Below, piece by piece: positions 25,131 through 38,690 of a DNA stretch of 64,000 nucleotides. The DNA is taken from the NCBI GenBank assembly GCA_030280995.1, contig JASXTE010000002.1:40218183-40282182 (forward strand). Reading direction: 5' to 3'. The stretch is from Hemileia vastatrix (Eukaryota > Basidiomycota > Pucciniomycetes > Pucciniales > Zaghouaniaceae). The translations under genes were made by a program, and so were the position numbers. Under the pieces are notes generated by a model. The model ran no database searches. It was not told the origin of the DNA and was given only the letters and a program-made list of their open reading frames with translations. The stretch's first letter is position 1. Every line of letters starts with the position of its first letter.

Positions 25131-25136
25131 ATGTAG

Positions 25137-25538
25137 TTTCTTTTTGATCAAATGAAGGTGCTCCAGAATTTATTTTCCAATTGTAGACTTTGAGACTTTA
25201 ACAATGTGTTCTTCCAATAACCTCTGTTGAGTTTCATCTTGATAATTTTTTAGGTCTTGTGATACCAGATCTAGAATAAATTTTTGATATTCTTCATGTA
25301 GTTTTAAATTACAAAAACGTCTGAGATAAGTAGCTGTATCAGTAACAACAGCTTTTGTGGTCTGATAGAGCTTAAGCCATTTGTGTAGTGAATTTTTGTT
25401 GATTTTGCAAAAATATTTTTTATTTATTTCAATGAGAGACTCTCCTTTCAAAGCATACATGAGCACATTGAATTTGAACTCAGGATCATATTTAAAATAT
25501 GGAATATTTTTGTTAGAAGTAATCTGAAAAACAGGCAT
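25137..25538 (-). pseudogene. Tc1/mariner-like transposase, N-terminal helix-turn-helix remnant
   Basis: The frame starts at 25538 and shows the layout of basidiomycete IS630/Tc1-mariner transposases: a homeodomain-like HTH (FNVLMYALKGESLIEINKKY, SLHKWLKLYQTTKAV) and a second helical unit (FILDLVSQDLKNYQDE, VSKSTI). It ends with no catalytic DDE domain. Recognition is from motif spacing, not close identity. Confidence 0.5.
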
Positions 25539-28500
25539 TGAATTAAAAAAATAGATTAGAAATAATCATCAAAATAAAAAAATGACTTACCAAGCAAAAA
25601 TAACTAAATAGTAAGAGTGTAGATTAAAATAAAAATGAATAATAATGAAGAGGCACAGACTTAGCTGTTAAAATATTAAAAGTAATTAAATGAAATGAAA
25701 TTTAAAAAAATGAAAGCTTACCTTAGAAAACAAGCAAGTGATAAAAACCAATTTTTTTTGCACAAAATAAGACTGAATGATTGGGTGGAAAGAATGGAAG
25801 GACAAATTTGAGGGGATGTGATTAGATAATCCTGTGGTTGATTTTTTATTTCTGAAGTTCATTTTGCACTGCACTCAAATTGGATCATTGTGTGCTCATG
25901 GCATTTCGCAAAAGAGGTGCAGGGAAAGGCAAAAAGTTGCGAAAAAAATTGCATTTGCACAAAGATTTTTTGGTTTAGTTTTAACAACTAAAATCAATAA
26001 CTTCTACATGATTCCAATAGAACCATTAGATAGCTTAGCTATCATCAGAAAAACCTATAAAAAAGTGAAGAAATAAAAAAATCATTTTTTCCTTTTCCTC
26101 CCTGAAACAGAGCCCTTTCTTTATGGGAATGGTGAGAATCATATCTTTATAAAATACTTTCTCCATGAGGAGGTGAGCAGACTTGATGATATGGACCTAC
26201 TTATGGATGTCTCATATAATCTATTCTCTGGGGTGATTATAACAGGGAGCAGTTGGAATGGTGCTTCTTGAAAAAAAGGTGGACAATGATTAAGTATAGA
26301 ATATTGTGGGGGAGCTACTAACCTAATTCAATTAATAGGGGGTATCAACGTAAGAAATATTCCATTTCAAAATACCTCTTTTTTCCACCAAATCAACCAT
26401 GATTATTTTTTAAAATACACCATATTGTGCCCCAAAGAACTTTCTTATTGAGAATTAATGTCAAGTCTGTGGCTTTTCTATTTTTGTTGTGAAATACATT
26501 TTAAATAATTACAAACTTCTAACTTTGATACCCCTTATTATCAAATCAACCACTTTTCTTAATTTCAATAACATTGAAAAAGGCCTTCTTTTCAATTGGT
26601 AGTAGCTGCTTACTAGGTCTTGAAGATAGGATGTTAAAGCAATGAAAGTAGAGCAAAAATCTTATTTTTATCAACTTATAAAAAACTAGTATATAAGAAA
26701 TGGTAGAATAAATTACTAAATAGAAGAATAAAAGTGAAAAATAAAGTTTTGAGTCAGGGAATCATGAATCTTTATAATATGGTGGTGGTAGTGAAGAAAG
26801 AATAAATTTATTTTGTATGACTGAAAGTTTCTTCTGGCCACTGTAAATGGGAATTCAGGTATGATGATGTAAGCAGAGTGTATCATCTGGTCTCAAGTAA
26901 AAATTACTAGATTTTTACTAATGGTTCAAAATTTCTTCAGCCATCTGATGAATGTTTTGTTTTAAATATTTTTCACATACTTTACATCATTTTTAGGTTG
27001 AATACAACACCAGAAAAAGTATGTGTGAACCAGATAAAAACTACCAATTTATATTCTGATTAAACAGGGTATAACCTCTGCTGTAAAACTTTTTCCACCA
27101 TCACACATTCAACACTGAGAATACTGTTTTTGTGGCTTTAAATATAATTTATTTTTGAATTTTAAATGAATTTAGAGATTGGCTTTTTCTATCATGTTTC
27201 AGGTATTTTTTGTGGTGTAAATCTGGAAACTTAAACATCCCCCCTCTCAATACTCCCATGTTAATAAGAAGAAAGGGTGATATATGGTATCAAAGTTGCT
27301 AAACATCTTATTAAAGTAATAGTAGATAATAATGAAATATCCCTAATTTTTTTCTGTATTTTTCTCCTTTTTTTAATTTTTTTTCTTTTTTCTTTTTTTT
27401 AGAAATGAATGTGTTATTTGATAATTAAAAATCACAAAATTCTCTAGGAGACTTGATAAACCAGAAAAAAATGGGTGGGTAGCTTGCGTGCAAGTCCATA
27501 ATCCTACTTAATAGACTTGAGTTTAGATTAGAATACCAGTCTTCCTGTCATTCTTTCATGGTGATAGCCATTCTTTAACAATAAAGATTAAGATATTATT
27601 CACATGTACATACTTTTTCCCAAATTTTCTCTTTTCTAGAAATTCCTTCCCCTTTCTCTGTTTATGTCTCCACCTTCACCAAGTTTTATTATTAAGATAT
27701 TTTTTCCACATTAGTGACTAGATCTGAAAATATTATTGTACATGTAAACAAGGGTTGATGAAGACTTTTTTCTCAGTGAAATAATTTTTATTATTTCTAT
27801 CTATAATCATAATCTTTTCATTAGAAAGTCCTTAATTTTAACCCAATTGAAGTTCAGATGGAGATTAGACTAAACTTTTGCCCATATCTTTTCCTTTCTC
27901 ACTAATTAGTTGCTAAATATTTACTAAGAATCAAATGAAATTTTACCAAGAACTTTCTGTAAAGGTTTTGAGGCCTCAAGAATAATATGGGAAGCCTACC
28001 ACTTTATAAAATCTGCAATATTCTCTATAATTTATATTAAAATTACTATTTATTAGAGATGAGAAACCAAAATTTATAAATTAACAATAATCTTGAGGTT
28101 TATATTACAAGCCTTATCTATTAGAGTTACACAACCAGCATAGAAATATATTATGGACATAATATGAGCATCAAATCTCATGATAGATAAAAAATACTAC
28201 TAAATCACTTTAATAATAGTTTCAATAATCTTGGAATCAATATCCAATGTGTAATCAATTAGAAAAGCACATATAAGCTACAAGTAGCTTAAAAGTGATT
28301 ATGCTGTGGAATTTAACATAGGAAAGCAAAATCATTTTAAAGGAGAATAACTTATTGAAGTAAAGGCCCCTGGGGACCAAAAAAAGATGAAATTTATAAA
28401 AATATAGTTAAAATTAAATTTAAGTATATACAAAGTAATTAATAGCTCTACTTGTATCTTAAATCTATTTGGAAAGATTTAAATTGGTTATAAAATAAAT

Positions 28501-29575
28501 GATCAGATTATGTCTCAGAAATATAAAGAAACACAATACACCACAAACAATTTTGAGGATACTTACTACCAAATATGCAACTGTACCTTAGATGGAACTC
28601 AGACTGCACTCTTGCAATAGCTCTTTGTTAAAGCATGCTGAGTCATTACTTCCTTGTAAACATATATATATTGAGGAATCAATGATCACTTTCTGTGAAG
28701 TTACCAGATAGTCACTGAGCTGTGAGTGAGCATTTTCTGGGCAGAAACTGAGATTAGGGTCATAAATTATTGAGCATTGGCTCAGAAGTGAATATAGAAA
28801 GAATTAAAATTGACTCATATGCACCAGAAAAAAAAATATGGCATCTGCTAGCAGGTGCCAACATTTTTTTTCCTGGCAATGTAGCTTCAATTGAGGTCCA
28901 GTGAAGACTTTCTCTTACTCTTTATTTTTTTCATCAATACCTTAATTTGTATTCCATTTCTGGATTAATTATGGTTTAAGTCTTCTGATTTTCTGGCAAG
29001 TCCACCTCACATAATTTGTAGTGATAGGTTTCAGATATCAATTTAGATTTCAGACAAAGAATCTTTTTAAGAATATTTATGAAGGACAAAATATGTAATT
29101 ATTATTTCTCCCATATCTGTATTGGTGTTTTCTTGGAGCTCTTAAACAGCTTGGATAGTTGGTTATTATATTTTACTTGGGCTTCATTCTATTTCACTTA
29201 TCTATAAATTTTATCTAGTTTTGGTCTCATTTTTCAGCTCATATCTCTTGGTATTGGTCTATTTAGGTGTTTCTTATAAGCATATGGTTCAGATAGATGT
29301 TTTATGGAATTTCCCTCAACCATTTCCTTGTAGAATTTTGAAGAGGGCCTCCGATTTTGGACCTGGGAAACTCAATGGAATGCCGAGGGGGGAATATAAA
29401 AGTCAGCTGGACAAAAATCTGCTTTTAGAATTTATGGTAACTGTGGGGAATGGTTTTAATATGAAAATAGAGAGTCAGTAAGCTATTCTTTTCTCCATAT
29501 TTTATATATAATCAACACACATGTCTTTTATAACATCATAGTTAATATCACCTATATCTCTTGAATATATACTTA
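25539..29575. other. Gene-poor AT-rich spacer
   Basis: No supported gene in about 4 kb. Short frames at 25686-25874 (-), 25834-26076 (+) and 29221-29481 (+) have no recognisable domains. A single palindrome related to the MITE terminus lies at 28840-28862. Confidence 0.4.
28840..28862. repeat. Palindrome GGCATCTGCTAGCAGGTGCC
   Basis: One mismatch from the perfect palindrome in the MITE-like insertion at 13885-14064. It is flanked by A-rich sequence on the left and T-rich sequence on the right. A more diverged form, GGCACCTGCTATAAGGCACC, lies at about 56543. Confidence 0.7.
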
Positions 29576-29580
29576 GGATT

Positions 29581-31071
29581 TGACAGGCTGAGGTCAAGTA
29601 CAGAGACATGAACTAGCTTGAATGGTCATTTGTCTAGAAGATTTTAATATTCCTACATGAATACTGTAGTACAAATCCAATAAGTATTAAAATATAACTC
29701 AATATAAGGGTCTCAGTAATTTTAATCTCACTAATTATATATATGGCTTACAATCTTATAGTTGGTAGAAAAAAAGATTTAATAGATTCAGATACTATTC
29801 AAATACTTTATAAGTACTATTTATATGTATTGTAATTTTATTTTTTATATGTTTAATTGTACCAATAAAGAATGTAGAAAACAAGACCAAAAACCCCCTC
29901 CTTTATACACAATAGCTTCCCCAATGAATCCCTTGATTTACCAGCTCTATACACAGTTAATGAGGCCTCATTCCAGATAATAATTATGCCCAAAAACATA
30001 AAGAGTGACAAATAACATAATTAGAATGATATCACCCACCAAAATCCTGTAGTAATAGGGATAACCCATCAAAAATAAAGAATAAGCAAAAAAGAGAGTA
30101 TATGTGTGTTATAAATTAAAATAAAAGACTAAAAAAAAATTAAGAATAATTATTACTCAATAATAAGGGGGATTAAAAGTAGAAATGTTGGGGCTAGTCA
30201 TGACATTATAGTATGTGAAATCCCCATTTAAAAATAACCAAAATTGACCGGGAAACCACTTAAAAACCCACAAAAGGGTGTGAGATGTGGGGTAACTACA
30301 TGCAATCCTTGGAAGGCGCTTGCACAGGTAAATCCTTGACTAATTTAGGAAAATTTAAGTGTGGTAGTGAATTAAAGCACCAAGATTGAGGTTATTAATG
30401 AAATTAGTGCATATAAAGAGGGTCAATGCATTTATAATTAAGCTAGGACACTAAATAAGCGCCTGTTGCCTATTTTAGCATGTTTCCCCACAGTGGGCAT
30501 AGAATGTGGGGTAATTATAGTTTGAAAAAACTAACTTTGCTATAAATGAAGCTATTCACACGGAAGAAATGCAGGCAGTATGTGGCCAGTACACAGAAGC
30601 CATTTCTGGCATAAAAAACACCAAATTTGAAAAGTGTTATTTTTATGCATTTGAGTAGCCAAATCAATAGCTCAAATTAAGAAAAATTGATCTGTCAAAG
30701 CAAATTTTTAATATTATTTAATTTTTAGTGCATATAGTCAACTTTTAAGTGATTTAAAGCACATATCTTGTTTTTCACATAAAACAATGAAAACAACAGC
30801 TTTAAGTCTACTTAAAAATTATGTAGCCTTATATTTAAGGTTCTTAAGATTTCTCTAACATATTCAAACTTAATATTAAGTACATAATACTTATAAAAGG
30901 TGGATATATGTGTGTATATAAAGTGTTATAATGGCATATTTTGTATTTTATCATAAATTTACTTATGTATACTATTTGTGTACTCTAATTTATTGCTCCC
31001 ATGTATAGTCCATGTGTTTAACATAACTTATAAGTAATTTTTACTCATTCATGGGGATATCCAGGCTGACA
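29581..31071 (-). repeat. 3' LTR of Gypsy-2
   Basis: On the plus strand it begins TGACAGGCTGAGG and ends ATCCAGGCTGACA. It is similar to the 5' LTR but with many scattered differences, so the insertion is not recent. Confidence 0.93.
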
Positions 31072-31575
31072 CTCACCCACCCAAAAAAAACAATAAAAAA
31101 TGATAAGTTATACACTTTTTTTTATTTTATATTATTTTTCAGGTATTCAGAAAATTCTGTAGCATTAAAAATTAATTCTTTAAAGAAATAAAACATAATA
31201 AAATATTTTGAGTACTAGTTTTTTAACCCCTCAGCTGGTTGAACAGAAATTTATTTCTGTTTAAATTTTTTAAGAAGGGAGGATAGAGTTGAAATTTCTT
31301 TTTCAGGTATCCTTTATCAAATTCATTTGATTTCCCCTTAAATCTTAATAAATACTCAGTTCCTTTTTCTTTAGTAAGGATTCTTTTCTTGAGTATTTTT
31401 TCAATCTCTGCTTTTTCCACAACTTCTTCAGGTTGCTTTTTAGGCCTTCCTTTTCTTTTTGGAAATAAGTCAGGATCATTTTCAAGTTAAGGTTTCAATA
31501 ATGAGATAGGGAAAACTGGATGTTTCCTATCATATGGGGCATATAATATGACTTCCACAGCATTATTACCAACCA
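31072..31575 (-). pseudogene. Gypsy-2 C-terminal chromodomain-like tail
   Basis: After a stop, the minus-strand frame (start 31420) reads EIEKILKKRI, EYLLRFKGKSNEFDKGYL and KFQLYPPFLKNL. This is the chromodomain layout found at the end of chromovirus integrases. A chromodomain guides integration to particular chromatin. The adjacent 31430-31500 is basic (KRKGRPKK). A stop separates it from the integrase frame. Confidence 0.6.
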
Positions 31576-31594
31576 TTTTTCTCACTACAAAAAG

Positions 31595-33460
31595 TCATGC
31601 AAAGGGATCCTTCAATTTAACATTACCTTGTAAGTTAAAATGTAGTGTTGAAATTAGGACTTCATCTCCTTTTTTTAATTCAAATTCTTTATGAGATTTA
31701 TCCCACCTTTTCTTTTCATATTCAAATGCTTTTTGGATGCATTCCTCTGCATGCTTTCTATGCATTTGTTGCATATGAATAAAGGATTTAGTTTCAGGGT
31801 GTATATCTAACCTTGGTAATTTATTTAAATGATTTACTGGGGTATTTGGTACATATCCCAGCCAGAGTTCAAATGGTTTTTTATCTGTTACAGAGTAAGT
31901 TGTGCTATTATAAGCAAATTCAAGGCCAGGAATTAATGTTACCCAGTCATGTGTGAATTTCTCATTGTCTTTGTATTCTAATCCAAAGGCACAATATCTT
32001 CTGATCATATCTTCCAGAGTCTGTATGATTCTCTCAGCCAGACCATCAGTTTGTGGATGGTGTGCTGTAGATAATTTCAATTGAAAACCTGATACTTCCA
32101 TCAAAAATGTCCATAGCTCTGAAGTAAATTTAGGGTCTCTTTCAGAGATTATGGATTTGGGGAACCCAGCAGTATTTGTCATTTGAGTCCACCATAGTAC
32201 TACCAAGTCTTTTGCAGATTCCTCTTTATGGGTATTGATAAATTTACACATTTTTGTTAATCTATCTTCAATTACATAGCAAGAATTGAAACTTTCTTTT
32301 CCTGCTAATGGCAAGCCAGTGAAAAAATCCATGTTTATAATTTCCCATGGAGCTTTTGGCTGCTCTATTTGTTGTAACAACCAAGCTCTCTTCCCAGTTA
32401 ATCTTTTAGATTTCTGACAAGAGTCACATGTTTCAATGTATTTTTGTACATCTTCTTTCATGTTTATCCACCAGGCTGTATTTTTAACTCTGGTTAATGT
32501 TTTGTTAAAATCAAAATGACCAGCTAAGATGTCATCATGACAAGTACTAAACATTAACTCTTTAATAGAGGGTGGTATAGCTATTATATTACTTAGCCTT
32601 TTCCTGTAATATATATGTCCATCTTCAATTGACAATTTACCTTTTTCCAACGCATTTTTATACTTTGGAGGCAAGGTTTTAATTAATGCACTCATGGAGG
32701 CATTAGTTGGATCATTTAAAATGGTATATAATTTAGACAAATATTTATCAGATGAATAATTTTTTAGTATATTTTGCATAAATTCTTCCTCTAAATCCAA
32801 TATATAAATCCCAAAGATATGTATAGCCTCATTTTCAGGTACATATGCTGGGTTGTCAGTATCATTTGGAAAAGGGCTTCTGGATAACAAATCCACATTA
32901 GAATGCAATGTTCCCGCTCTATGAGTGATTTTCATTCTTCCTCTGTACTCTTGTACAGCTAGTTGCCATCTAAAAATGTGCCTATTAGGTGTTTTTATGT
33001 TTAGTAATGATTTTACTGCACTGCAATATGTTATTAATTCAAACTTCTGGTCCTCCAGATAGTAATGAAGTTTCTCCAAGGCCCACAAAACAGCTAAAAA
33101 TTCCATTTGTGTGGCACCATACCTTAATTCTGTCTTTCTTAAGGTTCTGGATATATAACAGATAACTACTTCAGATAATTTCCCATTTATTATCTTTTTC
33201 TTCTGTAAAGCAGCACCTAACCCTGTGAAGCTTGCATCATTATACAAGATAAAAGGGAGGTTAAAATCTGGAAGTCCCAATATTAGAGCTGAAATCAAAC
33301 ATTCCTTCAATTTATCAAAGGTGTGTTGTCTTTCATTATTCCAAATGAAAGCCTCATTTTTCCTGATTAATGTTGTTAAAGGGGCTGCAATGTATTGGTA
33401 GTTTTTTTTATACTGCCTATAATATCCACACATACCTAAAAAACTTTGAACATCTCTCAC
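31595..33460 (-). pseudogene. Gypsy-2 RNase H and integrase
   Basis: A 621-codon open frame. Near the start is the reverse transcriptase connection (QSFLGMCGYYRQY), then RNase H (LYNDASFTGLGAAL, ATQMEFLAVLWAL), the zinc-binding integrase head (HDDILAGHF..CDSCQKSK) and the integrase core with its DDE residues: Asp in IINMDFFTGLPL, Asp in SERDPKFTSELW, and Glu in GLAERIIQTLEDM. It is long and intact within itself but shifted relative to the reverse transcriptase upstream. Confidence 0.88.
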
Positions 33461-34149
33461 ATTCTTAGGTATACTAATGTTTTTATTGCTGCCACTTTGT
33501 TCTTGTCAACGCAAATTTGTAATCCAGATACAACATTTCCAAGTACTTTCAAGGATTGAAACCCAATCTTAAATTTCTTTAATGCAATTGTCATATTAAT
33601 TTCATCCATCTTTTGAAATACTTTTTTTAGGTGATTTAAATTCTCATCATATGTTTTTGAAAACACTATGATGTCATCAATATAAACTAAAAGCCATCCT
33701 TCAACCATTTACTGATGAAAAACACTATCCATAAATTTTTGTGAGACTGAAGGTGCATTCTTTGAGCCAAAAGGCACTCTCACATATATATATATCCCCA
33801 TGTGTGTGGTTATGAGTAAGAAGTTCTGAGAGTTCTTTTCCACAGGAATATGGTGGTAACCTTTGTTTCCATCTATACAGGAAATATATTTTTCTCCTTG
33901 TAAGGTAGCATGGATAGAGGCTATCCTTGGTAGAGGGTAAATATCATCTACAGTGTATGTATTCAGAGCTCTGTAATCACCACATAATCTTGCCTTATCT
34001 TTTTCATAAGAAATTAAAACTGGTGAAATAACACAATACTTAGGTGTTGTGTCCACTTTTTCAATGATACCCATTTCTAACAACATTTTAATGTTGTATT
34101 CAATTTCTTTCCTTTTTTCAGGAGAAGCTGGGTAAGGTTTATTTTTCAA
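33457..34149 (-). pseudogene. Gypsy-2 reverse transcriptase, broken frame
   Basis: Two frames, 34149-33709 and 33708-33457, hold the palm domain: CVISPVLISYEKDKARLCGDYRALN, a dinucleotide-binding IDGNKGYHHIPV block, PFGSKNAPSVSQKFMD, and the catalytic YIDD box in LLVYIDDIIVFS. A stop splits the two parts and another frame change follows before the RNase H region. Confidence 0.85.
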
Positions 34150-34188
34150 GCTGCCAGGAATATTATCCAGATCACAACTTAAAGAGAT

Positions 34189-34899
34189 TTACATCTCATG
34201 GTCTTTGACCAATCCTAGTTCATTTGAAAAATGAGCAAATGCCATAGGATAAGATTTTATCAATCTCAAAATATTGTTTTCTTCATTTTTTGAGAGTTGA
34301 GGACTGAAAGAGGCCTTTTGGATTTCATTTTCCAATTCTACCACTTCAGAGGTGGTTCTTCCACCTTGCAGTTGTTCTTCTTTTGGAGAAATGGAATAAA
34401 CTGAACTTTCAGAGCAAATCTTGAATTTTCTTTTCCCACTTACGCCTATAGTGAAGAAGCTATTTGCAGGATCCAGTTTAATGCCAAATTTTTTCAATAA
34501 GTCATTGCCAATAATAAACCAATCACTAAAATTATTATTATCCATTACCACAAATTCACACACTGCTCTTACATATCCATTATTATATTTAAAGAATAAA
34601 GGAGTTTTGTATTTTCCAATTAGATTTAATACTGAACCAAAACCCCTCCAGTTCTTTGTCTTTACAGGTTCTAGTTTTCCCTTACACTTACTATCTAGTT
34701 TCATTAAAGTTTTAATAGAAACTAAACTACCTTCAGCCCCAGTGTCAAGAATGGCATTCATTTCTTTTCCACATATAATAACAGGCACTCTAATAGGTGT
34801 TATTTTGTAAGTATCATGAGATACATCTTTAATAATTTCAGCTTCTTTAATGGAAGTCAAAGATGTATCTGTATGAGGTATTGCATCATTCAGGAACAT
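34189..34899 (-). pseudogene. Gypsy-2 aspartic protease
   Basis: The frame contains the retropepsin active site NAILDTGAEGSLV and the downstream FIIGNDLLKKFG hydrophobic motif. The equivalent point upstream of this active site is where the Harbinger-type element interrupts Gypsy-1. Confidence 0.8.
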
Positions 34900-36600
34900 A
34901 ATATCCTGTTCTAATACATATATCTCATTTTCATCATCACTGTAAGAAATGTTACTTTTACAATCCTCACTAGATTCCTCCTTTTCATCTTCATGATTAA
35001 TTTTTTTAGAATCTTGTGAGTTTTCAATAACATTTATTCTTTTCTTACAAGTATGAACTTTAGCCTAAGGTTTATTACATTTTTAGCAAGTGTTATTTTC
35101 TTGTCTTTTAGGGACAAGGGGAGCTGAAGATTTTTTCTTCTCCACTGGTAGCTTATTTGTAGTAGTCTTTACTACCTCAACACTTTGCTTGTAATTATTA
35201 TACCTGGTTTCATATTTTTTGTTAAATAATATTTCATTTCATATATTAATAAGCCCAGAAGTATCTCTGATGGTTTCAGTTCTAGCTACAATAATGTCTC
35301 TGACTGATATAATGCTCATGTTCAATCATTGGTTTATTATCTGAGTGTTTCATAAAACTGGTACTCTTTCCACATAGGAGGCATTATCTTTTATTTTATC
35401 AGTATTTTGCAAAATTTTATCTATTTAAATTTCTACCCTTTGTAACCTATCCTTTATTACAGGTACATGTGTTAAGGTATCATTCAAATTTGAAAAAGAC
35501 AATTTTACACATCCCTCTATGGTAGCCATAATCTTCTGAGAATGTTCTAATTTATTTTGTAAATTATTAATCTCAGAGTTTAATCTTTTATTTTCATTGG
35601 TTAATTCATTATTTGAATTTTTCAATAATTTTTAACCTATTGGCTCTGGTACTCAATGATTGTGTGAGGTTTACTAATACACTTTCTGTATTATTGTTTG
35701 ACTCTCTAGAGAATTCTTCTAATTTTTCAATTCTTGATAATAATTTGCTAATGATTTTTTATTCCAATGGATTTTCTTTTAGAAAATATTCAATTTTTTC
35801 CATGTCCAATTCAGAAGACTCATCATCAGGCTCAATATTTATTTCATTTGTTTCCATTTTAATATCAATATTATTATCCTGGTTATCAATAAAACTATGT
35901 AAATTGTCATCATATAAAGACAAGTTTAACATGTTATTTTCAAATGAATAATTTTTTAAATCTTTATTAATTATATCCAGTAACTCTATATCAATCTAAT
36001 TACCTATAAGTAATTCATTTTTAGTATTATATAATTGATCCTGAGAGGATGGATGACTTACCAAGGTCTTATTCCATTTCCCCTGCTTCTCCTTGGTTTT
36101 CCCCTGTAAGGGTGACTGATGGAGCCCTGCTGTTGAGGAGGGTTGTTGTAGTTTTGGGAATACCAGTCCCATTTCTATTTGCTTACAGTAATCTTTTGGT
36201 CTTCCTCTTGGGCTGGAGGTGTGGCTGAGTAATGTTTGGGTGCAACTGTTGTTGGTTGAGACTTTATTTCCACTAAAGCTTGGTTGACTTCTACAAAACC
36301 CTGAGCTGCTCTTTTCTCCAGACTGTTTATCTGGTCTACTATGTTTCTGACTCTTATTTTTAGGGTATCTAGTAGAGTGGATAGGGAGTGAATTTTTTCT
36401 TGTAAAGTATTTCTTGTTTTATTTATTGGTACTTGTTTTAACACTCCTTCCCTTTCCTCCAGAGACATCTGTGGAGTGTTGCTGTTGGTGGGAGAGTCCT
36501 GACCCTCCATTTGAATGTCCTGTAACAGGATTTTCAGTTCTAGGTCTTAAGCTATAAGGTTTTGCCATATTGCTTACAATATCATTGTTGTTGTCACACA
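34900..36600 (-). pseudogene. Gypsy-2 gag, with internal deletion and stops
   Basis: Coiled-coil and leader pieces match Gypsy-1 (LEKRAAQGFVEVNQALVEI at about 36300; KPYSLRPR near 36570). Near 35310 the sequence jumps from a position equal to 6588 to one equal to about 7117 of Gypsy-1, so roughly 530 bp of the gag core is missing. The zinc knuckle is damaged. Confidence 0.75.
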
Positions 36601-37198
36601 TTTTTACGTGGAAGTTAAATCAAAGAATTGAAATTTGAGATATTAAAGCTTCAAAAGGAGTTTTATCAGTATAAATCAATACCACTGAAGACAATTTTAT
36701 TGCTTACTTGTAGGTATTAAGTGAATTTATAAGTGCAAAAAGTCAAATATGCTTTTATGTGGTCACTTGATTTAACTGGTCTGAAATATGTAGCCCTGTT
36801 TTTATATTTCAAAAGAAAATCTGTAAGTAAGATTCTTTCTAAATATTAAATGAATTTTACAAACCAATAAAAAGGGATTAAGAGTCCTTTTAAAAGAAAA
36901 CAATTAATCAGTTTTTATTAACTGGTTTATCACCTGCAAAGGTCACAAAATTAATTGGTCTATTGACAGACTCCCACTAATAACAATTTTTATGTTAAAT
37001 TAGTGGTAAAATTGTTGATTCAATATCAAAACTTTATTATATAACAGGGATTCTTTTTCTGAAATCACTATATAAGTGACCTCATCCTGTTGTAATTATC
37101 CAAATATTTCTATAGGGATTTTATTTACTTGTATCCTCTTTTTGAATTTTTACTTACTGGAAGATAACCAACAGAATTCTTCATGAAAGGCCCCCAAT

Positions 37199-38685
37199 TT
37201 TCAGGCTGAGGTAAAGTACAGAGACATGAACTAGCTTGAATGGCCTGTTTTTTTTAAGATTTTAATGGTCCTATATGAATACTGTAGTACAAATCCAATA
37301 GGTATTAAAATATAACTCAATATAAGGGTCTCAGTAATTTTAATCTCACTAATTATATATATGGCTTACAATCTTATAGTTGGTGGAAAAATAGATTTAA
37401 TAAATTCAGATACTATTCAAATACTTTATAAGTACTATTGATATTTATTGTAATTGTATTGGTTATATGTTTAATTTTAATGATAAAGAATGTAGAAAAC
37501 AAGACCAAAAACCCCCTCCTTTATACACAATAACTTCCCCAATGAACCCCTTTATTTACCAGCTCTATACACAGTTAATTACGCCTCATTCCAGCTAATA
37601 ATCATGCCCAACAACATAAAGAGTTACCAATAACATAATTAGAATGATATTATCCACCAAAATCCTGTAGTAATAGGGATAATCCATTAAAAATAAAGAA
37701 TAAGAAAAAAAGAGAGTATATGCGTGTTATACATTAATATAAAAGACTAAAAAAAAATAAGACTAATTATTACTCAATAATAAGGGGGATTGAAAGTAGA
37801 AATGTTGGGGCTAATCATCACATTATACTACATGAAATCCCCATTCAAAAATAACCAAAATTGACTGAGAAACCACTTAAAAACCCAAAAAAGGGTGAGA
37901 TGTGGGGTAACTACATACAGTCCTTTTCAAGCACTTGCACAGGTAAATCCTTGACTAAGTTAGGCAAATTTAAGTGTGGTAGTGAATTAAAGCGCCAAGA
38001 TTGAGGTTATTAATGAAATTAGTGCATATAAAGAGGTTCAATGCATTTGTAGTTAAGCTAGGACACTAAATAAGCGCCTGTCACCTATTTTAGCATGTTT
38101 CCCCACAGTGGGTGTAGAATGTGGGGTAATTATAGTGTGAAAAGCTAAATTTACTAAAAATGAAGCTATTCACACAGGAAAAATGCAGGTGGTATGTGGC
38201 CAGTACACAGAAGCCATTTCTGGCATAAAAAACACCAAAATTGAAAAGTGTTATTTTTATGCATTTGAGTATCCAAATCAATAGCTCTAATAAATACAAA
38301 TTGATCTTTCAAAGCGCATTCTTAATATTATTAAATTTATAGTGCATATAATCAACTTTTAAGTGATTTAAAGCGCATTTCTTGTCTTTCACAAAAAACA
38401 ATGAAAAAAACAGGTTTAAGTCTACTTAAAAATTATGTAGCCTTATATTGAAGGCTCTTAAGATTAGCATAACATATTCCAACATAATATTAAGTACATA
38501 AGACTTATAAAATGTGGATATATGCGTGTATATAAGGTGTTATAATGACATATTTTGTATTTTATCATTAATTTACTTATGTATACTATTTGTGTACTCT
38601 AATTTATTGCTCCCATTTATAGTCCATGTGTTTAACATAACTTATAAGTACTTTTTAATCAGTCCTGGGGATAGACAGTCTGACA
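37199..38685 (-). repeat. 5' LTR of Gypsy-2
   Basis: It ends GACAGTCTGACA on the plus strand, abutting GGATT. The inner edge has TTTTCAGGC in place of TGACAGGC. The leader with the primer-binding position lies at 36601-37198. Confidence 0.92.
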
Positions 38686-38690
38686 GGATT

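Larger units (their letters stand above)
29576..38690 (-). mobile_element. Complete Ty3/Gypsy element with 5-bp target duplication (Gypsy-2)
   Basis: The element proper is 29581-38685 (9105 bp), flanked by GGATT at 29576-29580 and 38686-38690. LTRs of about 1.49 kb lie at 29581-31071 (3') and 37199-38685 (5'). On the minus strand the order is gag, protease, reverse transcriptase, RNase H, integrase and a chromodomain-like tail. That puts it with chromodomain-carrying Ty3/Gypsy elements. Frameshifts and a gag deletion make it non-autonomous. Confidence 0.93.

Noticed and set aside
29221..29481. Candidate 86-residue gene just left of Gypsy-2
   Set aside because: No domain, no introns or neighbours to support it, and surrounding DNA is decayed spacer.
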